The notes under the pieces are model-generated. The model was given only the letters and a program-made list of their open reading frames with translations, had not been told where the DNA came from and searched no databases. The translations under genes were made by a program, and so were the position numbers. This document shows, in pieces, positions 19,514 through 30,237 of a stretch of 64,000 bases of DNA (position 1 is the stretch's first letter; each line of letters begins with the position of its first letter). The stretch spans positions 124,001-188,000 of the forward strand of contig QCGD01000001.1 of assembly GCA_003280025.1 (NCBI GenBank). The letters run 5' to 3'. Origin of the DNA: Prochlorococcus sp. AG-363-P06 (lineage in GTDB: Bacteria > Cyanobacteriota > Cyanobacteriia > PCC-6307 > Cyanobiaceae).

Positions 19514-19771
19514 GTGAATTCTCCTAATACTCCAATCAACCAACATTCGCTAAAATCATTAGAATTATGGCTTAATGATTTAGGTGCAAAAAAGGATAAT
19601 AATAATCCCTCTAAATGGTATTTATTATTATCTAACTGGAAAGCTACTATTTGTTTTGAACAGGAGGATTTAAGTGTCGTCTGGCAGAGTGAAGGGGAAG
19701 AAACTAAAAGGCTATTTTCATATTGTATTAATAGAGAGGATGTAGAAAATGCAATTTTACAAGGCCCTTAA
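19514..19771 (+). CDS. DUF3143-family protein
   Basis: LELWLNDLGAKKDNNNPSKWYLLLSNWKATICFEQEDLSVVW; immediately follows the DnaJ gene. Confidence 0.75.
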   Translation: MNSPNTPINQHSLKSLELWLNDLGAKKDNNNPSKWYLLLSNWKATICFEQEDLSVVWQSEGEETKRLFSYCINREDVENAILQGP

Positions 19772-19779
19772 ATTTATCT

Positions 19780-21072
19780 CTATAGATCATTCAAAGTTTG
19801 CCATATTATCTGATAACTTTTCTCTAATTGATCATCTGTTATACAAATTGGTGGCAAAAGATAAACCACATTCCCAAGTGGCCTAATAAATAAGCCTTTT
19901 TTCATTGATAAGCTCTTTATCTTTTTCCCAATATCATTTAAGTAACCAACCTTATTCCCAAGTTCTAAATCAAAAGCAGCTATAGTTCCAGTGATCCTAA
20001 TTTTTTTTATGAATGGCAATTTCCGAAATTTAACTAGATGATCAAAATGCTTTTTCTCTAATGACATATATTTCAGTGGTTCCTTTTCTAATAAATCAAG
20101 GCTTGCATTAGCTGCTGCGCAACCTAATGGATTAGCAGTAAAACTATGACCATGCCAAAAAGTTTTTCTAGGGGACTCATCTATAAAGGATTGAAAAATT
20201 TTTTCTTTAGTTAGAGTTATTCCCATGGGTAAGAATCCACCTGTTAAACCTTTTGAAATACTAATTAAATCAGGAATTATGTTAGCTCTTTTAAATGCAA
20301 AAAGGCTTCCACATCTTCCAAAACCAGTCAATACTTCATCGGCAATTAATAACGAATTATTATTTTTTACTACTTCTGAAACTTTTTGAATAAATTCAGG
20401 CCTAACCATATTCATCCCTCCAGCACCTTGTACAAGTGGTTCAAGTATAACTGCCACAGTTGGAACCTTAAGAAGAGTAATTAATTTTTGGATTGCTTCA
20501 TTCTCTTTTCTTTCCACGTCGTCATCGTTGATCCAGGTAGAAGGCCATGGAGCTCTTTTTACTGGGAACATTAGATTATCGAAATTCTCATTAAAAATAT
20601 TTCTTTCGCCTAAAGCCATTGCTCCAAATGTGTCTCCATGATATGCCCCTTCAAAAGCAATAATTTGGGATCTTGTTTCTCCTTGATTTTGCCAGGATTG
20701 GTAAGCAATTTTTAAAGCTACTTCTACAGCCGTAGATCCATTATCCGAAAAAAATAGTCGCTCTAATTGTGTTAACTTGCTGAGCCTTTCTGCTAACTTT
20801 TTAGCCTGTGGGTGTAAGAAATCGGCGAATATAACTTGCTCAAGACTTTTAGCTTGATTAAAAATAGCATTTGCAATGTATTCATTACTATGGCCATGAA
20901 GAGTTACCCACCAACTACTTATTCCATCGATAAGTTCTTGTTGAGGATCTTTAGTAAATAGAAGTGCATCTTTTCCATGAGAAACTTCTTGTTGAGGTTT
21001 ACTGTTGGTGATCTGGGTAAAAGGCGGCCATATATTAGGGTGCCAATCTTGATTTTGAGTTTTTGAAACCAC
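19780..21072 (-). CDS. bioA: Adenosylmethionine-8-amino-7-oxononanoate aminotransferase
   Basis: HIWPPFTQ-like start, EGAYHGDT, ADEVLTGFGRCG, SKGLTGG. Confidence 0.95.
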   Translation of the reverse strand: MVSKTQNQDWHPNIWPPFTQITNSKPQQEVSHGKDALLFTKDPQQELIDGISSWWVTLHGHSNEYIANAIFNQAKSLEQVIFADFLHPQAKKLAERLSKLTQLERLFFSDNGSTAVEVALKIAYQSWQNQGETRSQIIAFEGAYHGDTFGAMALGERNIFNENFDNLMFPVKRAPWPSTWINDDDVERKENEAIQKLITLLKVPTVAVILEPLVQGAGGMNMVRPEFIQKVSEVVKNNNSLLIADEVLTGFGRCGSLFAFKRANIIPDLISISKGLTGGFLPMGITLTKEKIFQSFIDESPRKTFWHGHSFTANPLGCAAANASLDLLEKEPLKYMSLEKKHFDHLVKFRKLPFIKKIRITGTIAAFDLELGNKVGYLNDIGKKIKSLSMKKGLFIRPLGNVVYLLPPICITDDQLEKSYQIIWQTLNDL

Positions 21073-21081
21073 AGATTTAAT

Positions 21082-21780
21082 TTAGATTGCTTTTGAATTT
21101 AAGATTGAGACTAATTTGTTTTTAATATTAAGTTCTTTCCATAGTATATCTAAATTATTTGAGTCAACTTTGGGGAGATAAGGAAATTCAGCAATAACTG
21201 GTAAACGACTAAATTCAACTAATGTTTTGGGATTATCCAAGTGTTTTTCTCCATTGACAACTAGACCTAAAATATTAATATTTCTTTTTTGTAAGGCTTC
21301 AATACTTAGTAGAGTGTGGTTTAGAGTACCAAGTGAGCTCTTACATACAAGTATTACAGGCAGACCCCATTTCTTAATTTGATCTATCTGTAAGAAATTC
21401 CGTGTGAGCGGGACCATTAATCCACCTGCTGTTTCTACTATTAATGAGTCATTAACTGTTGGTAATTGCAAAAAATTGAAATCAATAGTTTTTTGATCTA
21501 TTTCTGCAGCCCAGTGAGGCGATAAAGGTTTCGTAAAGACATATGCTTCATTTATAATTTTTTCTTTATTTATTCTTGCAAGTTTTTCTATAGTTTGACT
21601 ATCAGTTGCACTCTCAATACCGCTTTGAATAGGCTTCCAGTAAAAAGCATTTAATCCTCTAACGAAAAAAGAGCTGATTAATGTCTTCCCAATATCAGTA
21701 TCTGTTCCGCATATTACAAATTGGAATTTGTTATTAATATTGCTCATAATTTTCTTATTATTTGAATCGTAATTTCCCAA
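21082..21780 (-). CDS. bioD: Dethiobiotin synthetase
   Basis: FVICGTDTDIGKT P-loop; ETAGGLMVPL. Likely start ATG at 21747, overlapping the bioC stop. Confidence 0.93.
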   Translation of the reverse strand: MGNYDSNNKKIMSNINNKFQFVICGTDTDIGKTLISSFFVRGLNAFYWKPIQSGIESATDSQTIEKLARINKEKIINEAYVFTKPLSPHWAAEIDQKTIDFNFLQLPTVNDSLIVETAGGLMVPLTRNFLQIDQIKKWGLPVILVCKSSLGTLNHTLLSIEALQKRNINILGLVVNGEKHLDNPKTLVEFSRLPVIAEFPYLPKVDSNNLDILWKELNIKNKLVSILNSKAI

Positions 21781-22502
21781 GAGAGATTAACTGTATTATT
21801 GAAATTCTTAGGCCAAAACTTTTGCATTGCTTTTAACTCTTTAACTGTTTTACGTTTAGACTTTGTGGATTGAGCACCAACATTAACTATACTTCTAAAA
21901 AGCTTATAAACATCAGGAAATTGTTCTAAATAAGTGTATTTTTTTGAATAATATATCTCATTAGAGTTGAAATTTTTTGATAATTCTTCTGCGTTAAGAA
22001 AGCGAAGTCCACTATATTCACTATCTATTGTTCTACAAGTTTTTTTCCATTCAGGGAAAGACTCTTTTGTAGGATATGAAATTATTAAAAAACCTCCAGA
22101 TCTTAATTTACCAAACCAATTTTTTATTACTTTCCCTGGGTTATCCAACCAGTGTATACAAAAATTAGATGTTATTAGAGCACAGTTTTTGATTGAGGGA
22201 GGTAAATCATTATTTAAATCCCACAATATTTTTTTACTAGATGATTTATTTTGAAGAAGCATTTTTTTGCTGAAATCAATTCTGGAAACTTTTTGTGTAG
22301 AGAATTCTTTTTCTATCTCATCAGCTAATAATCCTGTCCCTGAACCAAGATCTATCCATTCACCATTTTTAGTATTTAATTCTTTTAGATATAAAACAAT
22401 TTTTTCCGCAAAAACTCTCTGGATGTTTGAAGAATCTAAATAATTGATCGCTGCATTGTCGAAATTATTTCTTATTTTGTCAGCCCACTCTTGATTATGC
22501 AT
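21744..22502 (-). CDS. bioC: Malonyl-ACP O-methyltransferase
   Basis: WIDLGSGTGLLADEIE SAM motif within the bio cluster. Confidence 0.88.
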   Translation of the reverse strand: MHNQEWADKIRNNFDNAAINYLDSSNIQRVFAEKIVLYLKELNTKNGEWIDLGSGTGLLADEIEKEFSTQKVSRIDFSKKMLLQNKSSSKKILWDLNNDLPPSIKNCALITSNFCIHWLDNPGKVIKNWFGKLRSGGFLIISYPTKESFPEWKKTCRTIDSEYSGLRFLNAEELSKNFNSNEIYYSKKYTYLEQFPDVYKLFRSIVNVGAQSTKSKRKTVKELKAMQKFWPKNFNNTVNLSWEITIQIIRKL

Positions 22503-22503
22503 T

Positions 22504-23208
22504 TCAATAATCCAAAGTATTATTTATTATTTCGTACAAATTCAAATTAGTTAAGCAATGGCCTTGATTTGATAATTCAATTAATTTTGGCTTTTTATTA
22601 AGTGTTTGACTTAATAACTCAAAAAAGTTTTTGTTTGCATCTTCATCAAGAATTAAATCATTTTCTGATTTTATAAAAATAGTGTTGCAATTTTTATTTA
22701 AGAATTCTGGGAAATCTTTATCATTAGAGAGTTCTTTTAAATCTTTCAAAAGGAGTGAATTGTTTGCATTATTTAGATTTTTATAGAATATTTTTTTGAA
22801 ATCAATATTTATATTATTCGGCATAAATGATCTATCTATGAATTCTTTCAACATATCCTTTGTTTGATAGTTCATTATTTTCTTTTCCATTCTTTTGAGA
22901 GATCTTAAAATTAAATTTCTTTTATTGCTTAAGGGCAGGAAATTATTAAATGAATTTATGAATACTATATGAGTAGCTTCTTGTAAAAGTCTTTTTGGGA
23001 TTAAATTAAAACCAAAAGAATGACATAAAACCATTTTAATTTTTTGAATCGATAAATTTTTAATCCATTTTGATTGTTTGGCATTTTTGGAAAAATATCC
23101 TCTTTCATTATCTTGCCAATACCAATTATTTTTCTGAAATTCAACTTTATAAATATCCCAAAAACTTTGATCTAAACCCCATCCATGTTGAGTAATAATT
23201 TGTTTCAT
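22504..23208 (-). CDS. bioK: BioK-type alpha/beta hydrolase (pimeloyl-ACP methyl ester esterase analogue)
   Basis: CHSFG nucleophile-elbow-like motif, position between bioF and bioC, C-terminal NQGHCL catalytic His context. Confidence 0.72.
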   Translation of the reverse strand: MKQIITQHGWGLDQSFWDIYKVEFQKNNWYWQDNERGYFSKNAKQSKWIKNLSIQKIKMVLCHSFGFNLIPKRLLQEATHIVFINSFNNFLPLSNKRNLILRSLKRMEKKIMNYQTKDMLKEFIDRSFMPNNINIDFKKIFYKNLNNANNSLLLKDLKELSNDKDFPEFLNKNCNTIFIKSENDLILDEDANKNFFELLSQTLNKKPKLIELSNQGHCLTNLNLYEIINNTLDY

Positions 23209-24344
23209 TTGAAATTTTTTAAAACAGATATAAATTTTTTCATTATGTTTAGATCTAAATTTTTTCTAATTGTTATTCGAATTCTTGATTCGCCAACTGG
23301 AACCGTTGGAGGTCTTATCGCAACGGCTAAAAATCCATGTTCTTCAAGATATCTTTGGAGATGCATTGCCTTTTCTTCTTGCCCAACAATGATAGATAAA
23401 ATGTGAGATTCTCCTCGAACAGAGTAACTAAAATTTTTAAGAATTTCAGCTTTCCATTTTTGCGCAGCGTTCAACAAATCAGCACCCCATTCTTTATTAT
23501 TTTTAATTTTTTGAAGAGCTGTTAATGCACCTGCACTTAAAGCTGGCGAAAGAGCAGTTGTGTATCTAAATGCTCCACTTGTTTGGATAAGATGTTCACC
23601 AATTTTTGAGTTGCAAGCGATAAAAGCCCCTCCGCTTCCAAATGCTTTACCAAATGTTCCTGTAATAAGAGTGATGTAATCAGAAAAATTAAAACTCAGA
23701 CCTTTGCCTTCAGGTCCTAAAATACCGATAGCATGAGCTTCATCCACTAATAATTCAACATTATATTTTTGACCAATTTTCGTTATTTCTTGTATAGGAG
23801 CAACAGAACCCTCCATGCTGTAAAGAGATTCAACAACTATAAGAATAGAGTTGTGAGTTGTCTTGAATTTACGAATTTTATCTTCTAAATCTTTTAAATT
23901 ATTGTGAGCAAATCTCACTAGTTTTGATTGGGAAGCTTTTACCCCAACCAACAAAGAGTTATGAATAAATTTATCAGCTATTACAATGCTATTCCTATTA
24001 GCTAAAGCTTGAATGGCAGCAATATTAGCTTGGAAACCGCTAGGAAATAGGAGAACTTTTTCTTGATTAAGCCATTCTGCAAGTTGTGATTCTAATAACT
24101 TATGTATTGGCCTTGAACCAGTTATAAATCTTGAGCTACCTGAACCTAATCCTTGCAATAAGCTTATTTCGTATGAAGCTTGTATTAAATCTTTATCTCT
24201 ACTTAATCCAAAATAATCATTACTAGATAAGTCTATGAGGGTTTTATTATACGAATTTAGATTTTGAAGTTCATATGGTTTTTTACCCAATGTAAAAGTT
24301 TTTAATTTACGAATTCTATTTTTCGGGATGTTAATTTTATTCAT
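23205..24344 (-). CDS. bioF: 8-amino-7-oxononanoate synthase
   Basis: DLSSNDYFGLSRD, GSGSSRFITG, DEAHAIG, GTFGKAFGSGGAF. Confidence 0.95.
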   Translation of the reverse strand: MNKINIPKNRIRKLKTFTLGKKPYELQNLNSYNKTLIDLSSNDYFGLSRDKDLIQASYEISLLQGLGSGSSRFITGSRPIHKLLESQLAEWLNQEKVLLFPSGFQANIAAIQALANRNSIVIADKFIHNSLLVGVKASQSKLVRFAHNNLKDLEDKIRKFKTTHNSILIVVESLYSMEGSVAPIQEITKIGQKYNVELLVDEAHAIGILGPEGKGLSFNFSDYITLITGTFGKAFGSGGAFIACNSKIGEHLIQTSGAFRYTTALSPALSAGALTALQKIKNNKEWGADLLNAAQKWKAEILKNFSYSVRGESHILSIIVGQEEKAMHLQRYLEEHGFLAVAIRPPTVPVGESRIRITIRKNLDLNIMKKFISVLKNFK

Positions 24345-24485
24345 TTTTATGTAATTAAAAATAAATGGATTTAATTTTTAAAGATCTAGATTTACTTTTA
24401 AAGTTTGCAAGGTATTTATTGTTTATTAATATCTATATAGATCATATCTTAAGAAGTTAACTCATCCTCTCTTCAATCACAATTA

Positions 24486-27212
24486 TTGCTTAATTTAGAG
24501 GAATTTTTCCCTTTCCCTCTAGATGATTTCCAAATAGAGGCAATAAAAGCTATAAATAGCGGTAATTCTCTTGTTTTAACTGCTCCAACTGGTTCAGGTA
24601 AAACATTAATTGGTGAATTTGCTATTCATAGAGGTTTATCTCATGGAAGTAGGGTGTTTTATACAACGCCTTTGAAAGCCCTATCAAATCAAAAATTTAG
24701 GGATTTTGCTAATCAATTTGGTGAAAATTCAGTTGGCCTTTTAACAGGAGATATTAATATCAATAGAGATGCACCGATCTTGGTTATGACAACTGAGATT
24801 TTTAGGAACATGCTATATGGAGAATTTGATCAATTTGATGACCCATTATTGAATTTAGAATCTGTAATTCTTGATGAATGCCATTATATGAATGATCCAC
24901 AAAGAGGAACAGTTTGGGAAGAGACTATAATTCATTGTCCTACTAGAACTCAAATAATAGCTTTATCAGCGACAATATCGAATGCAGATCAACTTCAAAA
25001 TTGGATAGAAAAAGTCCATGGTCCTACAGTCCTTGTTAATAGTGATACAAGACCAGTTCCTCTAGAATTTAATTTCTGTAGTGCAAAGGGTCTTCACCCA
25101 CTGTTAAATAATAAGGGTAATGGAATTCATCCAAACTGCAAGATTTGGAGATCTCCAAAAGGACAGAAAAAGAGAGGTAAACAAGGAAGAATAACTCAAC
25201 CAAAATCTCCAACAATTGCCTTTGTTATTTCTAAACTGGCAGAGAGAAATATGTTGCCAGGAATATATTTCATTTTTAGTAGAAGAGGATGTGATAAGGC
25301 TGTTGAAAATATAAAAGATTTATCTTTAGTAAGTTATGCAGAAGCAAACCTTATTTCTCAAAGGTTAGATATTTATCTTGAAAATAATAAAGAAGGAATT
25401 AAAGATAAATCTCATTGCGAGGCCTTAAGAAGGGGAATAGCTTCTCATCATGCGGGTTTGCTTCCAGCATGGAAAGAATTAGTTGAAGAACTATTTCAGA
25501 AAGGATTGATAAAAGTTGTTTTTGCAACTGAAACTTTGGCAGCAGGTATTAACATGCCTGCCAGAACTACAATTATTTCATCCTTATCCAAACGTACTGA
25601 GGATGGGCATAGATTATTATTCAGTAGTGAATTCTTACAGATGTCAGGAAGAGCTGGACGAAGAGGAAAGGATTCTCAGGGATATGTTGTGACATTACAA
25701 ACTAGATTTGAGGGAGCAAAAGAGGCTAGTGCTCTAGCCATTAGCAAGCCAAATCCACTACAAAGTCAATTCACTCCAAGCTATGGTATGGTCCTTAATC
25801 TTTTGCAAAACTATAGTTTAGATAAGTCTAAAGAATTAATCAAAAGAAGTTTTGGTAGCTTTTTATATTTAGGAGAATCTTCAGCGGAAAAGATTATTCT
25901 TAATAATTTAGATAAGGATTTAGCAGAACTAAAAAAAATTACATCTAATATTTCATGGCAAGATTTTGATAACTACGAAAAGTTAAAGAACCGTTTAAAA
26001 GAAGAAAGAAGATTGTTAAAAATATTGGAAAAACAAGCATCAGAAAAATTATCAGAAGAGATAACTAATGCACTTCCTTTTATAAAAGATGGCAGTTTAA
26101 TTTCTATCAAAGCACCTCAACTCAATATGAAGGTAGTACCAGCTTTGATTTGCAAGAAAATATATGATGGGAAAAAAATTAAAAGTTTGCTCTGCTTAAC
26201 AATTGATAATTTATTTATTCTTATAAAGCCATCTTATTTGGTCAATATTTTCCCTGATTTAGAAGTGGTAGATGTTTTAAACCTTCAGGAACCAAAGATG
26301 CATTTTTCAGAAGAACTTGTAAGAGGTGATAATCAATCACAGATCATTGTAAAGAGATTATTGGAAGTTTCTGAAAAAAATGATTTGATTACTCCTCAAT
26401 ATGATTTAACAACTGAAGTTTTGGAACAAAAGAGACTAATTTATAATTTAGAAACAACAATAAATAATCACCCTGCTCATAGATTTGGAGACACTAGAAG
26501 ACTAAAGAAATATAGGAAAAAGATTATTGAGGTGGAGCAAGAAATAATTTCTAGAACTAATATTCTTGAAGATAAAGAAAATCATAACTGGAGAATATTT
26601 ACTGATTTAATAAAGATCTTGAATCATTTTGGATGTTTAAATGATTTAGACCTAACTGAAGTAGGACAATCAGTTAGCGCAATAAGAAGTGAAAATGAAC
26701 TGTGGGTGGGACTTGTTTTAATTAGTGGTTATTTAGATGATTTAGATCCACCTGATTTGGCATCAATTATTCAAGCAATCTGTGTTGATGTTAGAAGACC
26801 AAATCTTTGGTGTAATTTTAAACCTTCCTTAAAGGTTATAGACGTTTTTAATGAGTTGGAGGGCTTGAGAAAATTAGTTTTATCTAAACAAAATAAGTTC
26901 CATATTGATACTCCAATTTTTTTAGACATAGAGTTAACCGGAATTATTTCAGAGTGGGCAAGGGGTAAAAAATGGCAGGACCTGATATTTAATACTTCTT
27001 TAGATGAAGGAGATGTTGTACGGATTTTAAGAAGATCTATAGATGTTCTTTCTCAAATCCAATACTGTGTAGGAGTTAGCAATAAATTAAAAAACAAAGC
27101 AAAGCAAGCCTTAAAAGCTATTAATAGATTTCCTGTCTCCGAATCTGATGATCTGCTAAAAGTTTCTGATAATACTAATCCTGCAACCAAAAGGATTGAT
27201 AATAGTTCTTAA
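24486..27212 (+). CDS. Ski2/Mtr4-like DEAD/DExH-box RNA helicase
   Basis: APTGSGKT, DECH, SATISN, QMSGRAGRRG; C-terminal DSHCT-like region. Confidence 0.9.
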   Translation: MLNLEEFFPFPLDDFQIEAIKAINSGNSLVLTAPTGSGKTLIGEFAIHRGLSHGSRVFYTTPLKALSNQKFRDFANQFGENSVGLLTGDININRDAPILVMTTEIFRNMLYGEFDQFDDPLLNLESVILDECHYMNDPQRGTVWEETIIHCPTRTQIIALSATISNADQLQNWIEKVHGPTVLVNSDTRPVPLEFNFCSAKGLHPLLNNKGNGIHPNCKIWRSPKGQKKRGKQGRITQPKSPTIAFVISKLAERNMLPGIYFIFSRRGCDKAVENIKDLSLVSYAEANLISQRLDIYLENNKEGIKDKSHCEALRRGIASHHAGLLPAWKELVEELFQKGLIKVVFATETLAAGINMPARTTIISSLSKRTEDGHRLLFSSEFLQMSGRAGRRGKDSQGYVVTLQTRFEGAKEASALAISKPNPLQSQFTPSYGMVLNLLQNYSLDKSKELIKRSFGSFLYLGESSAEKIILNNLDKDLAELKKITSNISWQDFDNYEKLKNRLKEERRLLKILEKQASEKLSEEITNALPFIKDGSLISIKAPQLNMKVVPALICKKIYDGKKIKSLLCLTIDNLFILIKPSYLVNIFPDLEVVDVLNLQEPKMHFSEELVRGDNQSQIIVKRLLEVSEKNDLITPQYDLTTEVLEQKRLIYNLETTINNHPAHRFGDTRRLKKYRKKIIEVEQEIISRTNILEDKENHNWRIFTDLIKILNHFGCLNDLDLTEVGQSVSAIRSENELWVGLVLISGYLDDLDPPDLASIIQAICVDVRRPNLWCNFKPSLKVIDVFNELEGLRKLVLSKQNKFHIDTPIFLDIELTGIISEWARGKKWQDLIFNTSLDEGDVVRILRRSIDVLSQIQYCVGVSNKLKNKAKQALKAINRFPVSESDDLLKVSDNTNPATKRIDNSS

Positions 27213-27222
27213 AAGTTTTCAA

Positions 27223-28605
27223 TTAAATCATTGAATCAGTATTCATTAGTTCATCAAATTGATATTCATTTAAATAACCTAACTTAACAGTTGCCTCTTT
27301 TAATTTTATTGATTCATTGAAGGCTAGATTTGCAATCTCAGCGGCTTTTTCATACCCTATTTTGGGTACTAAAGCGGTAATTAGCATGAGAGAATTTTCT
27401 AGATTAGAATTTATTGTTTGATAGTTTGGCTCCATTCCATCAACTAACTTAACCCTAAAGTTATTAATTGCATTTTTAATCAATTTTAAACTTGTAAGAA
27501 TATTAAATCCAATTAGTGGCTTATATTCATTCATCTGTAAAGTGCCGCTGGAATTAGCAATTGAAACCGCATATTCAAAACCCATTATTTGAGTACATAC
27601 CATTGATAATGCTTCACATTGAGTTGGGTTCACTTTGCCTGGCATAATAGAACTACCTGGCTCATTTTGAGGAATGATTAACTCATAAATACCTGCCCTA
27701 GGACCTGAAGATAATATTTTAATATCATTTGAAATTTTAAATAATGCACCTGCTAAAATCTTTATTTGGCTCATAACTTGTGCTAATCGATCATGTGCTG
27801 CCATCCGAGAAAAGTGATTCTTTGATTCATAGAAATGAATATTAGTATCGGCTGAAATTGATTTAATAGATTCTTTTGAAAATTCTTTTGGACAATTAAT
27901 TCCTGTGCCTACAGCAGTTCCACCCAAAGGTAAGAAATATAATTCGTCAAGACTCATTACGAGAGAATCTTCAGCATCTTTGATCTGTTGAGACCATGCA
28001 GATATTTCTTGGCCAAGAGTTATTGGTACAGCATCTTGAAAATGCGTTCTACCTATTTTTATAATATTTTCCCATTCAGCACTTTTTTTATCTAGAGAAT
28101 TGGTAAGTTCTTTTATTGATGGGACTAATTTATTTAGTATTTCAGTTACTACAGAGATTTGAATAGCTGCTGGGAAAGTATCATTTGTAGATTGTGATTT
28201 ATTAACATCATCATTAGGATGAAGCGGATAATGACTACCTAGTTCTGAATTTGTTTTTAAAGAGGCAATATTTGAAATTACCTCATTTATATTCATATTC
28301 GTTTGTGTACCACTACCTGTTTGCCAAATTTTTAAAGGAAACTGTGAATCATGCATTCCATCAAGTATTTCATTAGAGGCCTTTATAATCAGTTCTTTTT
28401 TTTCTTTATTTAATAAACCTAAATTGAAATTGGCTATTGCAGAAGCTTTTTTAATCAATGTAAGTGAATAAACCAATTCAATTGGGATTAACTCTTCGCC
28501 AATCGAAAAATTGATAAGCGATCTCTGAGTTTGAGCCCCCCATAGAGCTCTTTTAGGAACTTGAATTGTTCCCATACTATCTTTTTCAAGCCTAAAGTTT
28601 TCCAT
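27223..28605 (-). CDS. fumC: Class II fumarate hydratase
   Basis: GSGTQTNMNINEV, GSSIMPGKVNPTQCEA. Confidence 0.97.
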   Translation of the reverse strand: MENFRLEKDSMGTIQVPKRALWGAQTQRSLINFSIGEELIPIELVYSLTLIKKASAIANFNLGLLNKEKKELIIKASNEILDGMHDSQFPLKIWQTGSGTQTNMNINEVISNIASLKTNSELGSHYPLHPNDDVNKSQSTNDTFPAAIQISVVTEILNKLVPSIKELTNSLDKKSAEWENIIKIGRTHFQDAVPITLGQEISAWSQQIKDAEDSLVMSLDELYFLPLGGTAVGTGINCPKEFSKESIKSISADTNIHFYESKNHFSRMAAHDRLAQVMSQIKILAGALFKISNDIKILSSGPRAGIYELIIPQNEPGSSIMPGKVNPTQCEALSMVCTQIMGFEYAVSIANSSGTLQMNEYKPLIGFNILTSLKLIKNAINNFRVKLVDGMEPNYQTINSNLENSLMLITALVPKIGYEKAAEIANLAFNESIKLKEATVKLGYLNEYQFDELMNTDSMI

Positions 28606-28657
28606 CGTTATTTGTTTTAAAAACTGTCGTTAAACTTAAAATAAGAATTTGGAACAT

Positions 28658-29953
28658 CTAAATACTTAGCTTTTCCCATATTACATTTAAATTGTTTAGA
28701 TGAATGGAGGGGTCAAAACATTCTCTTAAATCATTCTCATTTACTAATTCCATAATCTCAGGGTCCTGCTCAATATTTTGTTTGAAATTTCCATTCTCAT
28801 TATTCCAAGCTTGATGAGCATTTTTTTGGACTAAACTATAAGCCTTTTCTCTTGATAAACCTTTTTCTACGAGTAAAAGCAAAACTTTTTGACTAAAGAT
28901 AACACCCCCATATATATTTAAATTCTTGAGCATATTTTCAGGATAAACTTTCAAGTTACTTATAATTTCTTTCATCTCCCTAAGCATAAAATGCAAACAT
29001 ATAGATACATCAGGTAACATGATGCGTTCATTAGAACTATGGCTAATATCTCTTTCGTGCCAGAGTGCTACATTTTCAAGAGCTGTTAAAACATAACTCC
29101 TCAAAATTCTTGATAAACCGCTTACCCTTTCACTACGTATAGGATTCCTTTTATGTGGCATAGCCGAGCTACCTTTTTGTCCTTTTGAAAATCCCTCTTC
29201 AACCTCTAAAACATCTGTTCTCTGAAGATTCCTTATTTCAGTTGCGAATCTATCAAGCGAAGCGCCCACTAGTGAAATAGTCTGAACATATTCTGCATGC
29301 CTATCTCTTGATATAACCTGAGTACTTGCTGTATCTGGTTTTAAACCTAACAAATCACAAGTAATTTTTTCTACTTCTGGATTTGTATTGGCATAAGTTC
29401 CCATGGCTCCACTTATTTGTCCAATGGCAACAGAATCTTTAAGTGTTAATAATCTTTTTTTATCTCTGATAATTTCTGCTAACCATCCAGCCAATTTAAA
29501 CCCAAACGAAATCGGCTCTCCGTGAATTGCGTGTGATCTCCCAATCATTAAAGTATTTTTGTGTTGTCTAGCTAATAATCGAACTTCGTTTTCTAGCTTT
29601 TCTATTTCCTCTAATAACAATTCACATGAATCTTTTAGCTGTAGAGATAAGCCAGTATCAAGTACATCACTACTTGTCATCCCAACATGAATATATCTTC
29701 CAGAGTCTCCAACAAATTCATTAATATTGGTAAGAAAGGCTATTACATCATGTTTAACTTCTTTCTCAATTTCTTTTATCCTGGATTCTTCAAATTTTGC
29801 CTTTAAGCGAATCTCTGTTAAAGCCTCTTTAGGAATTTTCCCTAGAGAGCAGTTTGCTTGACATGCAGCAATCTCAACTTTAAGCCAACTCTGGAATTTT
29901 GCATTTTCAGTCCAGATTTTACCCATTTCGGGTAATGTGTAACGTTCAATCAC
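28658..29953 (-). CDS. purB: Adenylosuccinate lyase
   Basis: SSAMPHKRNPIRSE, TSSDVLDT. Confidence 0.97.
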   Translation of the reverse strand: MIERYTLPEMGKIWTENAKFQSWLKVEIAACQANCSLGKIPKEALTEIRLKAKFEESRIKEIEKEVKHDVIAFLTNINEFVGDSGRYIHVGMTSSDVLDTGLSLQLKDSCELLLEEIEKLENEVRLLARQHKNTLMIGRSHAIHGEPISFGFKLAGWLAEIIRDKKRLLTLKDSVAIGQISGAMGTYANTNPEVEKITCDLLGLKPDTASTQVISRDRHAEYVQTISLVGASLDRFATEIRNLQRTDVLEVEEGFSKGQKGSSAMPHKRNPIRSERVSGLSRILRSYVLTALENVALWHERDISHSSNERIMLPDVSICLHFMLREMKEIISNLKVYPENMLKNLNIYGGVIFSQKVLLLLVEKGLSREKAYSLVQKNAHQAWNNENGNFKQNIEQDPEIMELVNENDLRECFDPSIHLNNLNVIWEKLSI

Positions 29954-30237
29954 AACTTTTATACATCTTCAATTTAAACTTTATAACTAAAATCCCATAA
30001 TTGCTTTATGCTTTTAATATCTACTTGCCATTGAAGATATTTGACTCAGATTATTTTGTTATGTAACAAATTTTTTGCATATAAAAACTCTTACAAATTC
30101 CAAATGTTGGCATTGAGTTATCTTTGTGAATAATATTTCTTTTCTTTGTACTTAAAATCTAAAATTAGAATATGTTTAAAAGTTTTGAGCTCATTTAATT
30201 AGTAGTTTTTAAACTAAACAATTTTTTTGATGTATAG

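Noticed and set aside
30055-30076. TTTGTT-ATGT-AACAAA-TTTTTT between purB and tlyA
   Set aside because: Terminator-like but all-AT except two pairs, and it lies between divergent promoters; unconvincing.
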